A DNA stretch of 64,000 bases from Clostridioides sp. ES-S-0054-01 (GCA_021561035.1 CP067346.1:1581001-1645000); one strand, 5' to 3'; shown: positions 1-10,228, numbered from the stretch's first letter. Notes: generated by a model from the letters alone, not told the origin. Translations and numbers: made by a program.

Positions 1-1
1 A

Positions 2-580
2 AAAGGAGACTGGATACTTAAAAAATTAGAAAAATATGAAGATAGAGAAGAAGTATACAGACAAAGAATGTTTATAACTGGCGAAAAATTTCTTTATTTA
101 GGTAAAGAGTACCATCTAGTTATAAAAAAATTATTAGAGGATTCTGTCAAAAAAAGTAACTGTAGAATAAATATTGATGAATCTCAGATAATTATTCAAA
201 CAAATGATGTAAGTACAGAGTTTATTAAAAAATCTTTAAAGTCTTGGTATAAAATGGAAAGTGAAAGAATAGTTTTAGAGAGAATAGATTTTCTTAAATC
301 AAATTGTGAAATAATGAATCAATTGATTCCAGCAAGCGTTAAGGTAAAAGAACAAAAAAAGAGATGGGGAAGTTGCACATCTCAAAAAAATATTTATATA
401 AACTCAAAAATATCTATGGCAAGACTAGATGTAATTGAGTATGTAATAATACATGAGTTTAGCCATTTAGCACATATGAATCACTCTAAAAAATTCTATG
501 ATTTGGTAAAATCTATTATGCCAGATTATAAAGATAAAGAAAATTGGCTAAAAATAAATGGATATAAAATAACAATCTGA
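2..580 (+). CDS. YgjP-like (DUF45) zinc metallopeptidase, 5' end outside window
   Basis: The reading frame is open back to the window edge, so the gene starts upstream; the internal ATG at 68 is probably not the true start. The C-terminal half carries the zinc motif HEFSH followed by H-M-N-H-S-K-K-F, and upstream the segment KKRWGSC, both characteristic of the YgjP/SprT-like DUF45 family. These are small cytoplasmic metal-dependent hydrolases whose physiological substrate is poorly known. No signal peptide or membrane segment is visible in the part present. The next gene unit has its own promoter at 669, so the two are probably not cotranscribed. Family confidence is high; biological role unknown. 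Confidence 0.85.
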   Translation, partial: KGDWILKKLEKYEDREEVYRQRMFITGEKFLYLGKEYHLVIKKLLEDSVKKSNCRINIDESQIIIQTNDVSTEFIKKSLKSWYKMESERIVLERIDFLKSNCEIMNQLIPASVKVKEQKKRWGSCTSQKNIYINSKISMARLDVIEYVIIHEFSHLAHMNHSKKFYDLVKSIMPDYKDKENWLKINGYKITI

Positions 581-668
581 AAACGATTATTCCAAAATAT
601 ATACTTAGAATATAAAAGAAATATTATTGCGAAAAAAATAAATAATCTGAAAATTTTAAAAAAAGTCG

Positions 669-697
669 TTGACATTGTAAATAATAGGGAATATAAT
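669..697 (+). promoter_or_regulatory. Sigma-A promoter of the ilv unit
   Basis: TTGACA at 669-674 and TATAAT at 692-697 are separated by exactly 17 bases, a consensus vegetative promoter. It lies directly upstream of the T-box leader and would start transcription at about 704. Confidence 0.85.
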
Positions 698-719
698 CTA
701 TATTAACAACAAAACAGAA

Positions 720-1040
720 TTGAAATATAAAATTAAAAAAGCAAAAGCAATGACAGAGACAACAGTACTAATAGTGTTATCCACAGAGAACCAATGTTGC
801 TGAGAATTGGTGTTAACAGTAGTATAGTAATCACTCTGGAGCTTTTGTACTGAATATTTTTAGTAAGTACAAACGTCTGCCAACGTTACATGGCTAAGGT
901 TAAGGTAATTAATTACCCGACCTGAAAAAAGAGGGGTAGATGTATTTTTTATATCTACAAATAAGGTGGTACCGCGGAATATAACTTTCGTCCTTATAAG
1001 TAATATTTATATTGCTTATAAAGATGAAAGTTTTTTTATT
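720..1040 (+). ncRNA. T-box leader, probably Ile-specific, controlling ilv genes
   Basis: The T-box core GGTGGTACCGCGG is at 965-977, followed by an intrinsic terminator at about 984-1037 (arms around AACTTTC and GAAAGTT, then a T run). The Stem I region has an AGAGA-type motif near 785 and a CCAAT/ATTGG apical helix. Aligning the segment before GGAGCT with the two hom T-boxes places the specifier at 830-832 = ATC (Ile), followed by A as usual. Uncharged tRNA-Ile would stabilise the antiterminator and switch on the downstream ACT-domain gene and probably ilvC-ilvB. The specifier is an inference from alignment. Confidence 0.88.
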
Positions 1041-1109
1041 TTAAGCGATATAAAGAAATTTAATCCATATAAAATTAATAAAAAATAATAAAAATAAGGA
1101 GGCATTTTT

Positions 1110-1349
1110 ATGGAAAATACTGTATATGCTAAATTAAACCAAGGAATAGATTCTTTTTTAAGAGTGGCTATGACTCTAAGAAGAAGAGAAGTTGATATAC
1201 AATCAATAAGTATGACTGTAGATAATATGAATAACTCAGGTATAAAATTAATAGTAAATGAAGAAAAGACATCCTTAGATTCTGTCTTAAACCATATGAA
1301 AAAACTACATGATGTAAGAGAGATAACTGTTGAGAAGATGAGACATTAA
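1110..1349 (+). CDS. Small ACT-domain protein, IlvN/IlvM-like regulatory subunit
   Basis: A 79-residue protein that is essentially one ACT fold, with the pattern of acetolactate synthase small subunits (a segment SFLRVAMTLRRREVDIQSIS near residues 16-35). Such subunits bind branched-chain amino acids and confer feedback inhibition on the catalytic subunit. It is about half the length of a typical IlvN, resembling the short IlvM type. It sits between the T-box and ilvC, preceded by a good ribosome site (AGGAGG around 1098). Pairing with the IlvB-like protein encoded at 2688 is an inference from context. Confidence 0.75.
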   Translation: MENTVYAKLNQGIDSFLRVAMTLRRREVDIQSISMTVDNMNNSGIKLIVNEEKTSLDSVLNHMKKLHDVREITVEKMRH

Positions 1350-1653
1350 TTAAATATGCTTTATAAAACTAAAGATAAATACACCTATTTTAAAATAAAA
1401 AGCTAAAGATAAATATTAAATAAGAAAAATCTTAGATTTAAAATACAAGTATCATTGAATTTATTAGTTTATTATAGTTAATGAATTAGTTTATCATAGT
1501 TAATAAAAACTGAAAATTCTAAAATATAATTTTTAAATTATATAAATTGAGAAATTAAATCTGTTAAATAGTATCAAATCAATGATAATGAGTATGAATT
1601 TCTAATAAAAATAAATATCATAAAATGAGAAAAAGTATTGGGAGGAAATAAAA
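1350..1653 (+). other. Gap with no gene between ACT gene and ilvC
   Basis: About 300 bases of very AT-rich sequence. A short direct repeat of the type TTTAT(C/T)ATAGTTAAT occurs near 1470-1505. I see no convincing terminator, promoter or ORF, so the ilv genes may be one transcript. Confidence 0.5.
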
Positions 1654-2643
1654 ATGGCAAAAATGTATTATGAAAATGATGTGGATTTAGAGGTTTTAAA
1701 AAGTAAAAAGGTTGCAGTTTTAGGTTATGGAAGCCAAGGACATGCACATGCACAAAATCTTAGAGATAATGGTGTAGATGTAGTGATAGGGCTTTATGAT
1801 GGAAGTAAATCAGCACAAAAAGCAAAAGAAGATGGATTTGAAGTTAAGAATGTAGCAGAAGCTACAAAAGAAAGTGATTTGACAATGCTGTTAATGCCTG
1901 ATGAAAAGCAAAAGAAAGTTTATGAAGAAAGTGTAAGGGATAATTTAAAAGAAGGTCAGACCTTAGCATTTGCACATGGATTCAATATACATTATAATCA
2001 AGTACAACCACCAGAATTTGTTGATGTTGTAATGGTGGCTCCTAAAGGACCTGGTCACCTAGTTAGAAATGTATTTACAAAAGGAAGTGGAGTTCCTGCA
2101 TTATTTGCAGTATATCAAGACTACACTAAAAAAGCTACAGAGACAGTTTTAGCATATGCAAAAGGGATAGGAGCAACAAGAGCAGGTGTTTTAGAAACTA
2201 CTTTTAAAGAAGAAACAGAAACAGATTTATTTGGAGAACAATCAGTACTTTGTGGTGGAATAAGTGAACTTATAAAGTTGGGATATAAAACACTTGTAGA
2301 AGCAGGTTATCAAAAAGAAGTAGCATACTTTGAATGTCTACATGAAATGAAACTAATAGTCGACCTTATATATGAAGGTGGATTTGAAAGAATGAGATAT
2401 AGCATAAGTGATACAGCAGAATATGGAGATTATGTATCTGGTAAAAGAGTAATAACTGATGCAGCAAAACAAGGTATGCAAAATGTTTTAGAGGATATAC
2501 AAAATGGAAAATTTGCAAAAGCATGGATTAAAGAGAATGAAGAAGGACGTCAAAACTTCCTAAAAACTAGGGAAGCAGAATATACTACAGAAATTGCTGA
2601 AGTTGGTAGAAATCTAAGAAGTATGATGTCATTCTTAAAATAA
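1654..2643 (+). CDS. ilvC: Ketol-acid reductoisomerase
   Basis: 329 residues, the usual class I KARI length. It converts acetolactate or acetohydroxybutyrate to the dihydroxy acids of valine, leucine and isoleucine synthesis with NAD(P)H and Mg. The Rossmann motif [17 protein letters not shown] is near residues 20-36, the catalytic segment HGFNIHY near 108-114, the metal-binding acid segment around [10 protein letters not shown] near 188-197 and the second segment [13 protein letters not shown] near 227-239. Ribosome site GGGAGG lies just upstream of the ATG. Followed 45 bases later by ilvB, with which it probably forms an operon under the Ile T-box. Confidence 0.97.
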   Translation: MAKMYYENDVDLEVLKSKKVAVLGYGSQGHAHAQNLRDNGVDVVIGLYDGSKSAQKAKEDGFEVKNVAEATKESDLTMLLMPDEKQKKVYEESVRDNLKEGQTLAFAHGFNIHYNQVQPPEFVDVVMVAPKGPGHLVRNVFTKGSGVPALFAVYQDYTKKATETVLAYAKGIGATRAGVLETTFKEETETDLFGEQSVLCGGISELIKLGYKTLVEAGYQKEVAYFECLHEMKLIVDLIYEGGFERMRYSISDTAEYGDYVSGKRVITDAAKQGMQNVLEDIQNGKFAKAWIKENEEGRQNFLKTREAEYTTEIAEVGRNLRSMMSFLK

Positions 2644-2687
2644 ATGTATTAAATGGATTAGTTTGAGGGAAAGAGTGGTGTATAGTA

Positions 2688-4382
2688 GTGCGTATGAACG
2701 GAGCAAAGGTAATTTTAGAATGTTTAAAGAAAGAGGGAGTTGACACGATATTTGGATATCCTGGTGGAGCAGTTATACCTCTTTACGATGCTCTATACGA
2801 TTATTCAGATGATTTTAGGCATATAAGGACATCCCATGAACAAGGTCTGGTTCATTCTGCAGATGGGTATGCAAGAAGTACTAATACAGTGGGGGTTTGT
2901 TTTACAACATCTGGTCCAGGAGCAACAAATGCTATAACCGGAATAGCAACAGCCTTTATGGATTCTTCACCTATGGTTGTAATCTCAGGTCAAGTTCCAA
3001 CAAGTTTATTAGGTAAAGATTCTTTTCAAGAAATTGATATAACTGGAGCAACATTATCTATGACAAAACATAATTATTTAGTTAGAAACACTAAAGAATT
3101 AGTTCCTACAATAAAAGAAGCTTTTAAAGTTGCAAATTCAGGTAGAAAAGGACCTGTACTTGTAGATGTTCCAAAGGATTTATTTTTAGCAGAAATGGAT
3201 TTTAGTGATGAGGATTATGATTTATGTCAAATAGATGATTATATGAATTATAAGAGTGATTTTGGTCTAGATGACGAAACTAATGTTAAGCTTTTAAATA
3301 AAGCAATAGATATCATAAAAGAATCTAAAAGACCTGTAATATATGCTGGTGGAGGAGTTAAGTCTTCAGATAGTGAGGAGATTCTTGAAAAATTTGCAAC
3401 TAAAATAGATACACCTGTACTAAACACACTTATGGGTCTTGGCAATATAGATAGGAAAAATGAATTATCTCTTGGAATGGTTGGAATGCATGGAAGCAGA
3501 GAAAGTAATTTAGCCCTTTCTAATTCAGATTTAGTGATAGCAATAGGTGCAAGATTTAGTGATAGAGTAATAAGTAAAAGTTCTGAATTTGCTAAAAATG
3601 CAAAAATAATACACATAGATATAGACCCATCTGAAATAAGTAAAAATATAAAATCTAATATATCTTTAGTTGGAGATGTGAAGTTAGTCCTTAGTTTACT
3701 AATTGAAAGGGTTGAAAGTAAGAATAATAGTAATTGGAAAGAAGAGATAAAGACATTTAGAAAGAGTGAAGGGGTACAAAAGGGAGAATTTCATCCACAA
3801 AATATACTTAAAAAAATAAATGAGAAATATGAAAAATTAAGTAACTCTACTGTAGTGGTAACTGATGTTGGTCAACATCAAATGTGGACTGCTAAGTACT
3901 GGAGTTTTAAAGGGAATAAAAGTTTTATAACATCAGCAGGGTTAGGAACTATGGGCTTTGGTTTAGGTGCAGCTATTGGAACTAAAGTTGGTAATGTAGA
4001 TAAAAATGTAGTTTTAGTCACTGGTGACGGAAGTTTTAGAATGAACTGTAATGAACTAGCTACAGTTGCAAATTATAATGTACCTATACTTATTTTACTA
4101 CTTAATAATAGAACATTAGGAATGGTAAGACAATGGCAGAAATTGTTTTCCAATCAAAGATACTCTCAAACTGACGTTAATGAAAATGTAGATTATATTA
4201 AACTCGTAAATGCATATAATATTGATGGATATAAGATATCTGATATGAAAGAATTAGAAAAAGTTCTAGACATAATAGATTTTAATAAACCTGTATTTTT
4301 ACAATGTGATATAGATAAGGATTATGATGTTTATCCTATTGTAGCACCTAATGATACACTTGAAAATTTGATATGTAACTAA
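2688..4382 (+). CDS. ilvB: Acetolactate synthase large (catalytic) subunit
   Basis: 564 residues with the three-domain layout of ThDP-dependent acetohydroxyacid synthases. The N-terminal Pyr domain shows IFGYPGGAVIPLYDAL and the catalytic Glu segment HEQGLVHSADGYAR; the C-terminal PP domain has VTGDGSFRMNCNELAT and the metal-binding NN. It condenses two pyruvates, or pyruvate and 2-oxobutyrate, in branched-chain amino acid synthesis. The start given is GTG at 2688; an ATG two codons later (2694) is equally possible. The regulatory subunit is probably the short ACT protein upstream. A 122-aa antisense ORF inside it is a shadow. Confidence 0.96.
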   Translation: MRMNGAKVILECLKKEGVDTIFGYPGGAVIPLYDALYDYSDDFRHIRTSHEQGLVHSADGYARSTNTVGVCFTTSGPGATNAITGIATAFMDSSPMVVISGQVPTSLLGKDSFQEIDITGATLSMTKHNYLVRNTKELVPTIKEAFKVANSGRKGPVLVDVPKDLFLAEMDFSDEDYDLCQIDDYMNYKSDFGLDDETNVKLLNKAIDIIKESKRPVIYAGGGVKSSDSEEILEKFATKIDTPVLNTLMGLGNIDRKNELSLGMVGMHGSRESNLALSNSDLVIAIGARFSDRVISKSSEFAKNAKIIHIDIDPSEISKNIKSNISLVGDVKLVLSLLIERVESKNNSNWKEEIKTFRKSEGVQKGEFHPQNILKKINEKYEKLSNSTVVVTDVGQHQMWTAKYWSFKGNKSFITSAGLGTMGFGLGAAIGTKVGNVDKNVVLVTGDGSFRMNCNELATVANYNVPILILLLNNRTLGMVRQWQKLFSNQRYSQTDVNENVDYIKLVNAYNIDGYKISDMKELEKVLDIIDFNKPVFLQCDIDKDYDVYPIVAPNDTLENLICN

Positions 4383-4388
4383 AATTTA

Positions 4389-4440
4389 TACTGAATATTG
4401 ATAAAATTCTTATTAAATTTTATTGATGTTCAGTTTCTGT
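4389..4440 (+). terminator. Intrinsic terminator after ilvB
   Basis: Inverted repeat with outer arms ACTGAA and TTCAGT and inner AT-rich pairing (ATAAAATT / AATTTTAT), followed by T-rich sequence. It closes the ilv unit. Confidence 0.7.
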
Positions 4441-4587
4441 TTAGGTATAGATTGGCGTTTTTTACCTTTGTAAATAAAGTAATGAATATATAATTAAGAA
4501 TTTATTAAATTTTAATTATACAATTTAGAATAATATTACAACTTAAGTAAATAATAATTTTGAATAATAATTTACGGAGGTATTTAT

Positions 4588-5265
4588 ATGTTTAAACACG
4601 ATAAAGCACTATTAAAAGAAGTAAAAGTAGAAAGACCAAATCCTCAATATGCTGTTTTAATGCAAGAACAGTTGGGTGGTGCAAATGGAGAGTTAAAAGC
4701 AGCAATGCAATACTTGTCCCAAAGTTTTAGAATAAAAGACCCTCAAATAAAAGATTTATTTCTTGATATAGCAGCAGAAGAGCTTAGCCATATGGAAATG
4801 GTAGCACAGACTATAAATTTATTAAATGGACATGATGTTGATTATAATGCAGTTGCTACAGGTGAAATAGAAACACATGTATTAACTGGTCTATCACCAG
4901 TCTTAATAAATTCATCAGGAGCTCCATGGACTGCTAATTATGTTACAGTTACAGGGGATTTAGTGGCTGACTTACTTTCAAATATAGCTTCTGAACAAAG
5001 AGCTAAGGTAGTTTATGAGTATTTGTATAGACAAATAGATGATAAATATGTAAAAGAAACAATAGATTTCTTACTTAATAGAGAAGAAGCACATAATGCT
5101 TTATTTAGAGATGCTTTAAATAAAGTTAAAGATACAGGTTCAAATAGGGATTTTGGAGTTACAGAAGATTCTAAATTGTATTTTGATTTATCAACTCCAG
5201 GACCAAATCATGATACTAAGATAGATGTTAATCCTCCTTCTTTTGAAAAACCTTTGAAAAAATAA
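4588..5265 (+). CDS. cotG: Manganese catalase, spore coat protein CotG-like
   Basis: 225 residues with the ferritin-like four-helix fold of Mn-catalases: metal-ligand motifs E in GGANGELKAAMQYL, EELSHMEM, and NREEAHNALF. It would dismutate hydrogen peroxide at a dinuclear Mn centre. The C-terminal tail (STPGPNHDTKIDVNPPSF) is typical of the spore coat members. In C. difficile 630 the homologous product CD1567 is known as CotG, and the gene directly follows ilvC-ilvB there as here; identification with CotG is from memory. Good ribosome site ACGGAGG ahead of the ATG. Expression late in sporulation is expected but I did not identify a SigK promoter. Confidence 0.9.
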   Translation: MFKHDKALLKEVKVERPNPQYAVLMQEQLGGANGELKAAMQYLSQSFRIKDPQIKDLFLDIAAEELSHMEMVAQTINLLNGHDVDYNAVATGEIETHVLTGLSPVLINSSGAPWTANYVTVTGDLVADLLSNIASEQRAKVVYEYLYRQIDDKYVKETIDFLLNREEAHNALFRDALNKVKDTGSNRDFGVTEDSKLYFDLSTPGPNHDTKIDVNPPSFEKPLKK

Positions 5266-5365
5266 TTTGATATTTTTTATGTTGTTTTGTTTTAGTAGAT
5301 ATTAAAAAAATTATTTATCTAGAAGAATTAATTAGATAAAAACTTAAATATATATAGTTAAAGAT

Positions 5366-5400
5366 GGGTATACACTTATTATAAGTGTATATCTATTTGT
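5366..5400 (+). terminator. Terminator hairpin after cotG
   Basis: Palindrome TATACACTTA / TAAGTGTATA at about 5369-5391 followed by T-rich sequence. Lies between cotG and the next gene. Confidence 0.6.
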
Positions 5401-5442
5401 TTATTGTAAAACATATAATAAAATAACAAATGAGGTGGTATT

Positions 5443-7479
5443 TTGAAAAGTAGTAGAAAACCAAATAATCTAATAAATGAAAAATCTCCATATCTTTTAC
5501 AGCATGCATATAATCCTATAAACTGGTATAGTTGGAATGATGAAGCTTTTAAAAAAGCAAAAGAAGAAGATAAACCAATATTTTTAAGTGTAGGATATTC
5601 AACATGTCATTGGTGTCATGTTATGGAAAAAGAATCTTTTGAAGATGAAGAAGTTGCTGAAATAATGAATAGAAATTTTATAGCAATAAAAGTAGATAAA
5701 GAAGAAAGACCAGATATAGATAGTGTATATATGACAGTTTGCCAAGCTATGACAGGTAGTGGCGGATGGCCAATGACTATAATAATGACACCAGATAAAA
5801 AACCTTTTTTTGCAGGAACATATTTCCCAAAATATTCAAGATATAATAGACCTGGAGTTATAGATTTATTAGAGAATGTATCTAAAAAATGGGATACAAG
5901 TAGAGATATATTAATAAAATCTGGAGATGAAATAATAGAAGCTCTTAAGGATGATTTTGAATTGAAAAATACAGAGGGTAATTTATCAAAGGAGATGTTA
6001 AGTTCATCAGTTAGGGTATTTAAGGCTATTTATGATGAAAAGTATGGCGGTTTTGGTAATGCACCAAAATTTCCAAGCCCTCAAAATCTTATGTTTTTAA
6101 TGAAATACTATAGTATAGAAAAAGATAAAGATGTATTAAAAATGGTAGAAAAAACTTTGGATGGAATGTATAGAGGAGGTTTGTTTGATCATATTGGATT
6201 TGGTTTTTCAAGATACTCCACTGATAAAAAATGGCTGGCTCCTCATTTTGAAAAAATGTTATATGACAATGCTATGCTTACTATAGCTTATTTAGATGCG
6301 TATAAAATAACAAAGAAAGAGCTGTATAAAGAAATTGCTATAAAAACCATAGATTATGTAATTAGAGAGATGAAGGATAAAGAGGGTGGATTTTATTCAG
6401 CTCAGGATGCCGATAGTGAAGGTGAAGAGGGAAAATTTTATACATTTAATCCTCTTGAAATAGTTGAAGTTTTGGGTGAAGAAGATGGAACTTTCTTTAA
6501 TAATTATTTTGATATAACTAGTAGTGGAAATTTTGAAGGTAAAAGTATTCCTAATCTTATAAAAAATAAAGAATATGAGAGACCTAATGAAAAGATAGCT
6601 AATCTTAGTAAAAAGGTATTTGAATATAGAAAAGAAAGAACATCTTTGCATAAAGATGACAAGATACTTACATCATGGAATGCATTGATGGTAGTTGCCT
6701 TGGCAAAGGCATATAGCACTTTAAAAAGTGATACGTATTTAGAGTATTCAAATAAGTGTCTTGATTTTATAAATAATAATCTTGTAAATGAGTCAGGTAG
6801 ATTGTTAGCTCGATATAGAGATGGAAGTTCTGATTATTTAGCTTATTTGGATGATTATGCTTTTTTAATATGGGCGTATATAGAGCTTTATGAGTCAACA
6901 TTTAATATGAAATATTTAGAAAAGGCGTTAAATTTGAATGAAAGCTGTATCAACCTTTTTTGGGATTATGAAAAAAATGGATTTTATATATATGGTAAAG
7001 ATAGTGAAAGTTTAATAGCAAGACCAAAAGATTTGTATGATGGAGCTATTCCATCAGGAAATTCTGTTCAACTATACAATCTTATAAGGCTTGCAAAAAT
7101 TACTGGCGATAATAAACTTGAAGAAATATCATATAAACAATTAAAACTGTATGTAGATAATGTAAAGAGTTCTCCAACAGGGTACAGTTTTTATATGCTT
7201 TCATTTATGTTTGAACTTTATTCTACTAAGGAAATTATATGTATTTTGAAAGAAGATTCTGATTTAATTGCATTTAAAGAATTGATAAGTGAAAACTTTA
7301 TACCGAATACAACTTTTTTAGTAAAGAAATACAATGAAGAAGATACTAAGATAGATTTTTTAAATAACTATAAATTAAAGAATGATAAGACTAGTTATTA
7401 TGTGTGTCAAAATAATAGTTGTAGTCAACCAATTAATGATTTACAAAAACTAAAAGATATGATTTTGGAAGTAGAATAA
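5443..7479 (+). CDS. YyaL/DUF255 protein: thioredoxin-like N-domain plus alpha/alpha barrel
   Basis: 678 residues. The N-terminal domain (about 1-165) is the DUF255 thioredoxin-like fold, with [12 protein letters not shown] and [12 protein letters not shown]; the remainder is an (alpha/alpha) barrel as in N-acylglucosamine 2-epimerase or cellulase-like proteins, with the conserved segments [23 protein letters not shown] and [10 protein letters not shown]. The family is widespread (YyaL in Bacillus, SPATA20 in animals) but its reaction is not established. Start codon is TTG at 5443, chosen because GAGGTGG lies 5 bases upstream. Stands alone between terminator and promoter regions. Confidence 0.9.
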   Translation: MKSSRKPNNLINEKSPYLLQHAYNPINWYSWNDEAFKKAKEEDKPIFLSVGYSTCHWCHVMEKESFEDEEVAEIMNRNFIAIKVDKEERPDIDSVYMTVCQAMTGSGGWPMTIIMTPDKKPFFAGTYFPKYSRYNRPGVIDLLENVSKKWDTSRDILIKSGDEIIEALKDDFELKNTEGNLSKEMLSSSVRVFKAIYDEKYGGFGNAPKFPSPQNLMFLMKYYSIEKDKDVLKMVEKTLDGMYRGGLFDHIGFGFSRYSTDKKWLAPHFEKMLYDNAMLTIAYLDAYKITKKELYKEIAIKTIDYVIREMKDKEGGFYSAQDADSEGEEGKFYTFNPLEIVEVLGEEDGTFFNNYFDITSSGNFEGKSIPNLIKNKEYERPNEKIANLSKKVFEYRKERTSLHKDDKILTSWNALMVVALAKAYSTLKSDTYLEYSNKCLDFINNNLVNESGRLLARYRDGSSDYLAYLDDYAFLIWAYIELYESTFNMKYLEKALNLNESCINLFWDYEKNGFYIYGKDSESLIARPKDLYDGAIPSGNSVQLYNLIRLAKITGDNKLEEISYKQLKLYVDNVKSSPTGYSFYMLSFMFELYSTKEIICILKEDSDLIAFKELISENFIPNTTFLVKKYNEEDTKIDFLNNYKLKNDKTSYYVCQNNSCSQPINDLQKLKDMILEVE

Positions 7480-7495
7480 CCAGAATAGTGGAAAA

Positions 7496-7560
7496 GGAGG
7501 TGTATCAAAATAAAAATTTGAATCATCTCCATTTTTGTAAAAAGACAGAAAAAGAATTCC
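7496..7560 (+). repeat. Partial copy of dispersed repeat family
   Basis: The stretch AAGGAGGTGT-TCAAAATAAAAATTTGAATCATCTC here is nearly the same as the left end of the copy at 10271. Only this end is recognisable; the right end (TTTTGAGACAGCC in other copies) is missing. Confidence 0.55.
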
Positions 7561-7700
7561 TAAAAACGCCTAATCTATGTAATAATTTCTATGAATGATT
7601 AATAAATCTTAAATTTCTATAGAAAGATTTTGACTTGAAAATACTTGTAATATAATATATAAATTAATATACTAAATAAAATCAATCTGGAGGGATAATT

Positions 7701-8660
7701 ATGAAGTGTACAAACTTCACTTTCAAAGGAGAGGAAGGTTTAGATATATATACATATAAATGGGAGGATGAAAATATAAAAAATCCAAAGGCAGTTGTCC
7801 AAATTGCACATGGAATGGCTGAAACTGCACAAAGGTATGAGACTTTTGCTAAGGAGCTTACTAAAAATGGCTATATAGTATATATAAACGACCATAGAGG
7901 TCATGGTAAGACTGCAAAGACAGTAGAAAATGTTGGGCATTTAGCTGAGAAAGAAGGTTTTAGATGTCTTGTAGAGGATATGTATGCTTTAACAAATATT
8001 ATAAAAAAGGAAAACGAAGATTTACCAATTTATCTATTTGGGCATAGCATGGGTTCATTTGCAAGTCAAAGATACATAATGGATTACAGTAATAATTTAT
8101 CTGGTCTTATACTATGTGGTTCAAATGGAAAGCAAGGAATCATCTTAAATTTTGCTCACATGATAATTAATCGTGAGATTAAAAAGTATGGAAGACATTC
8201 TAGAAGTAATAAAATAAATGACTTGATATTTGGTGGAGAAATAATAAAAAGAAATAAAAAGACTAAGTTTGATTGGTTAAGTAGAGATAAAGAACAAGTT
8301 GAGAAATATATAAATGACCCATTTTGTGGAGTAGTGTGTAGTTGTGGCTTTTTTTATGATTTAGTTCAAGGATTAAAAGAAATTGAGGATAAAGAAAACT
8401 TAAAAAAGGTGCCTCTTGATATACCTATTTACATAATATCTGGAGATAAAGACCCTATAGGAAAAAATGGAAAAGGTGTCTTAAGACTAAGGGATAGATA
8501 CATAAAGTTAGGAGTAAAAGATGTGGCTTGCAAACTTTACAAAGGTGGAAGACATGAATTATTGAATGAAATAAATAAGGAAGAAGTTTTTGAGGACATA
8601 ATTTGTTGGCTAAATAATAAAATAGAAAAGAAAGTGCTTCAAAATGATTCTTTGTTATAA
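7701..8660 (+). CDS. Alpha/beta hydrolase, monoacylglycerol lipase/lysophospholipase type
   Basis: 319 residues of the Hydrolase_4 (serine aminopeptidase S33) family. Oxyanion segment QIAHGMAETAQRYE near residues 34-47, nucleophile elbow LFGHSMGSFASQ (Ser in GHSMG), acid ISGDKDPIG and His in GGRHELLNE near the C-terminus complete the catalytic triad. No signal peptide, so it should act in the cytoplasm or at the inner face of the membrane on monoacylglycerols or lysophospholipids; substrate is inferred from the family. A good ribosome site (GGAGGGAT) precedes the ATG. A small membrane ORF overlaps its stop codon. Confidence 0.88.
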   Translation: MKCTNFTFKGEEGLDIYTYKWEDENIKNPKAVVQIAHGMAETAQRYETFAKELTKNGYIVYINDHRGHGKTAKTVENVGHLAEKEGFRCLVEDMYALTNIIKKENEDLPIYLFGHSMGSFASQRYIMDYSNNLSGLILCGSNGKQGIILNFAHMIINREIKKYGRHSRSNKINDLIFGGEIIKRNKKTKFDWLSRDKEQVEKYINDPFCGVVCSCGFFYDLVQGLKEIEDKENLKKVPLDIPIYIISGDKDPIGKNGKGVLRLRDRYIKLGVKDVACKLYKGGRHELLNEINKEEVFEDIICWLNNKIEKKVLQNDSLL

Positions 8661-8800
8661 TGCCATTTATTGCAAAGACAGGTGTTATTATAAATATGTT
8701 GTTAACATTAGGTATTGTTATCATTGTATATGGAATTTATTTTATTTCAAGTTTCTTTGAAAGTCTAAATATAGTAAGTGACAGTAAAGAGATAATATAA
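8660..8800 (+). CDS. Possible 46-aa single-pass membrane protein, coupled to lipase gene
   Basis: The ATG overlaps the TAA stop of the lipase gene in a TAATG arrangement that would allow translational coupling. The product has a hydrophobic segment of about 23 residues (IINMLLTLGIVIIVYGIYFIS) split here only for description, flanked by a short N-terminus and an acidic/serine C-terminal tail. There is no separate Shine-Dalgarno sequence. Not recognised as any family. Small size makes it uncertain, but membrane composition and the overlap favour a real gene. Confidence 0.45.
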   Translation: MPFIAKTGVIINMLLTLGIVIIVYGIYFISSFFESLNIVSDSKEII

Positions 8801-9013
8801 ATATTTAAAAGGTTATTTAATGTGAATCTATTAATTAGGTTGTACTTAAACTTAATTAATAGATTTTATATTTCAAGTCAATGAAATAAGGTTTTAGGTT
8901 AAAATATAACTAATGGTTAAATTACATACATTTTGTTAACTTTCCCTCGATTTACTAGTAAATATTTTTTTTTTATACTTAAATTACAACAAATGTACTA
9001 TGGAGGTATATAT

Positions 9014-10228
9014 ATGCAAATTAAAATAGGTAAAGTTATACAAAATCTTAGAAAAGAACGAAGTTTAACTCAAGAACAATTGGCAAAGTTTATAGGCGTG
9101 TCAACACCAGCAGTATCTAAGTGGGAGAGTGGAAATTCTTACCCAGATATAGAATTATTACCATTATTAGCAGACTTTTTCAATGTATCTATTGATAAAC
9201 TTTTAAACTACAAGATTGATTTAAGTGAAGAAGAAGTAACGAAAATTTATAAAGAATTAGAAACAGTTTTTGCTAGAATTGAAATTGATTTATCAACAGA
9301 AGAACCAAAAGAAGAATGTAGGAAAGACTTAGAATCTGTGAAAAAACTTTCTAATATGTATATAGAGAAATATCCTAAAAGCTATTTATTAAAGTTAAGG
9401 ATATGCTCGTTATATCAGATGTATTCATATAAATTTGGTAAGAGTGAACTTAATAACAGAGTAAAAGAAACAACAAATATTCTTGAAGATATAGTAAGAA
9501 ATACAGATGATATTCAAATAAAAGAGACAGCTCTCATTATATTATCAAATGCATATTGTATGTTGAATGATTATGAAAAGGCAGAGTTGTACTTAAATAT
9601 GATATATAAGCCAATAGGAGATACAAGTGTCAATTTAGCTATGATATATTTAAAGCAAAATAGACTGGAAGAAGCAGAAGTATTACTTCAAAATAAATTG
9701 TTTAGCAATATATTCAATGTAAGCATGGATTGTAAAGGAATAATCAATGTATACAAAAATCAGTATAAGGAATTAAAGAAAAAATTGGAGAATAGAGATT
9801 CTAATAAAAAAGCAATAGAGAAAGAAATGGAATATATAAAAAATAAGTTGCTAGGGTATGCAAATCTTTCTTTAGAAATAAAAAAAATGCTCAGTGAAGA
9901 TAAGGGTGCATTTTTTAGTATATATATGGATTATATGGAATTATCTTTAATTTTTTTATTTTTTAACATGAAAGAAGAAGCAAAAAAGACCTTATGTAGT
10001 CTAAAAGAAATATTAGAAAAATATCCTATACATGAAAGTTTGGACGTGAGTCAAATGAGATTTTTTGATAAGGTAGAGTCCAAAAATTTATATACTTTTA
10101 ATATATATACGAACTTGTTAATTATGTTTAATGATGATAGCTATAATGAGCTTAGAGAAGAAGCAATTTTTAAGGCTATAATTGAAAAGATTTTAGAGAT
10201 GGAAAAATTATTAAAAGATAAAGAATAA
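9014..10228 (+). CDS. XRE-family regulator with TPR-like C-terminal domain
   Basis: 404 residues from the ATG at 9014, preceded by GGAGG at 9002-9006; the frame is open further upstream (to 8933) but lacks a ribosome site there. Residues about 1-60 are a HTH_3 domain (IGKVIQNLRKERSLTQEQLA and the recognition helix VSTPAVSKWESGNSYPD). The rest is helical, with repeat-like segments resembling TPR units. This is the common clostridial arrangement of an XRE DNA-binding head and a large sensor-like helical tail. Target and signal unknown; it stands alone, so it may act in trans. Confidence 0.85.
   Translation: MQIKIGKVIQNLRKERSLTQEQLAKFIGVSTPAVSKWESGNSYPDIELLPLLADFFNVSIDKLLNYKIDLSEEEVTKIYKELETVFARIEIDLSTEEPKEECRKDLESVKKLSNMYIEKYPKSYLLKLRICSLYQMYSYKFGKSELNNRVKETTNILEDIVRNTDDIQIKETALIILSNAYCMLNDYEKAELYLNMIYKPIGDTSVNLAMIYLKQNRLEEAEVLLQNKLFSNIFNVSMDCKGIINVYKNQYKELKKKLENRDSNKKAIEKEMEYIKNKLLGYANLSLEIKKMLSEDKGAFFSIYMDYMELSLIFLFFNMKEEAKKTLCSLKEILEKYPIHESLDVSQMRFFDKVESKNLYTFNIYTNLLIMFNDDSYNELREEAIFKAIIEKILEMEKLLKDKE

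Noticed and set aside
3248-3616. 122-aa minus-strand ORF inside ilvB
   Set aside because: Exact antisense of a highly conserved enzyme gene, no ribosome site, composition of a shadow frame.
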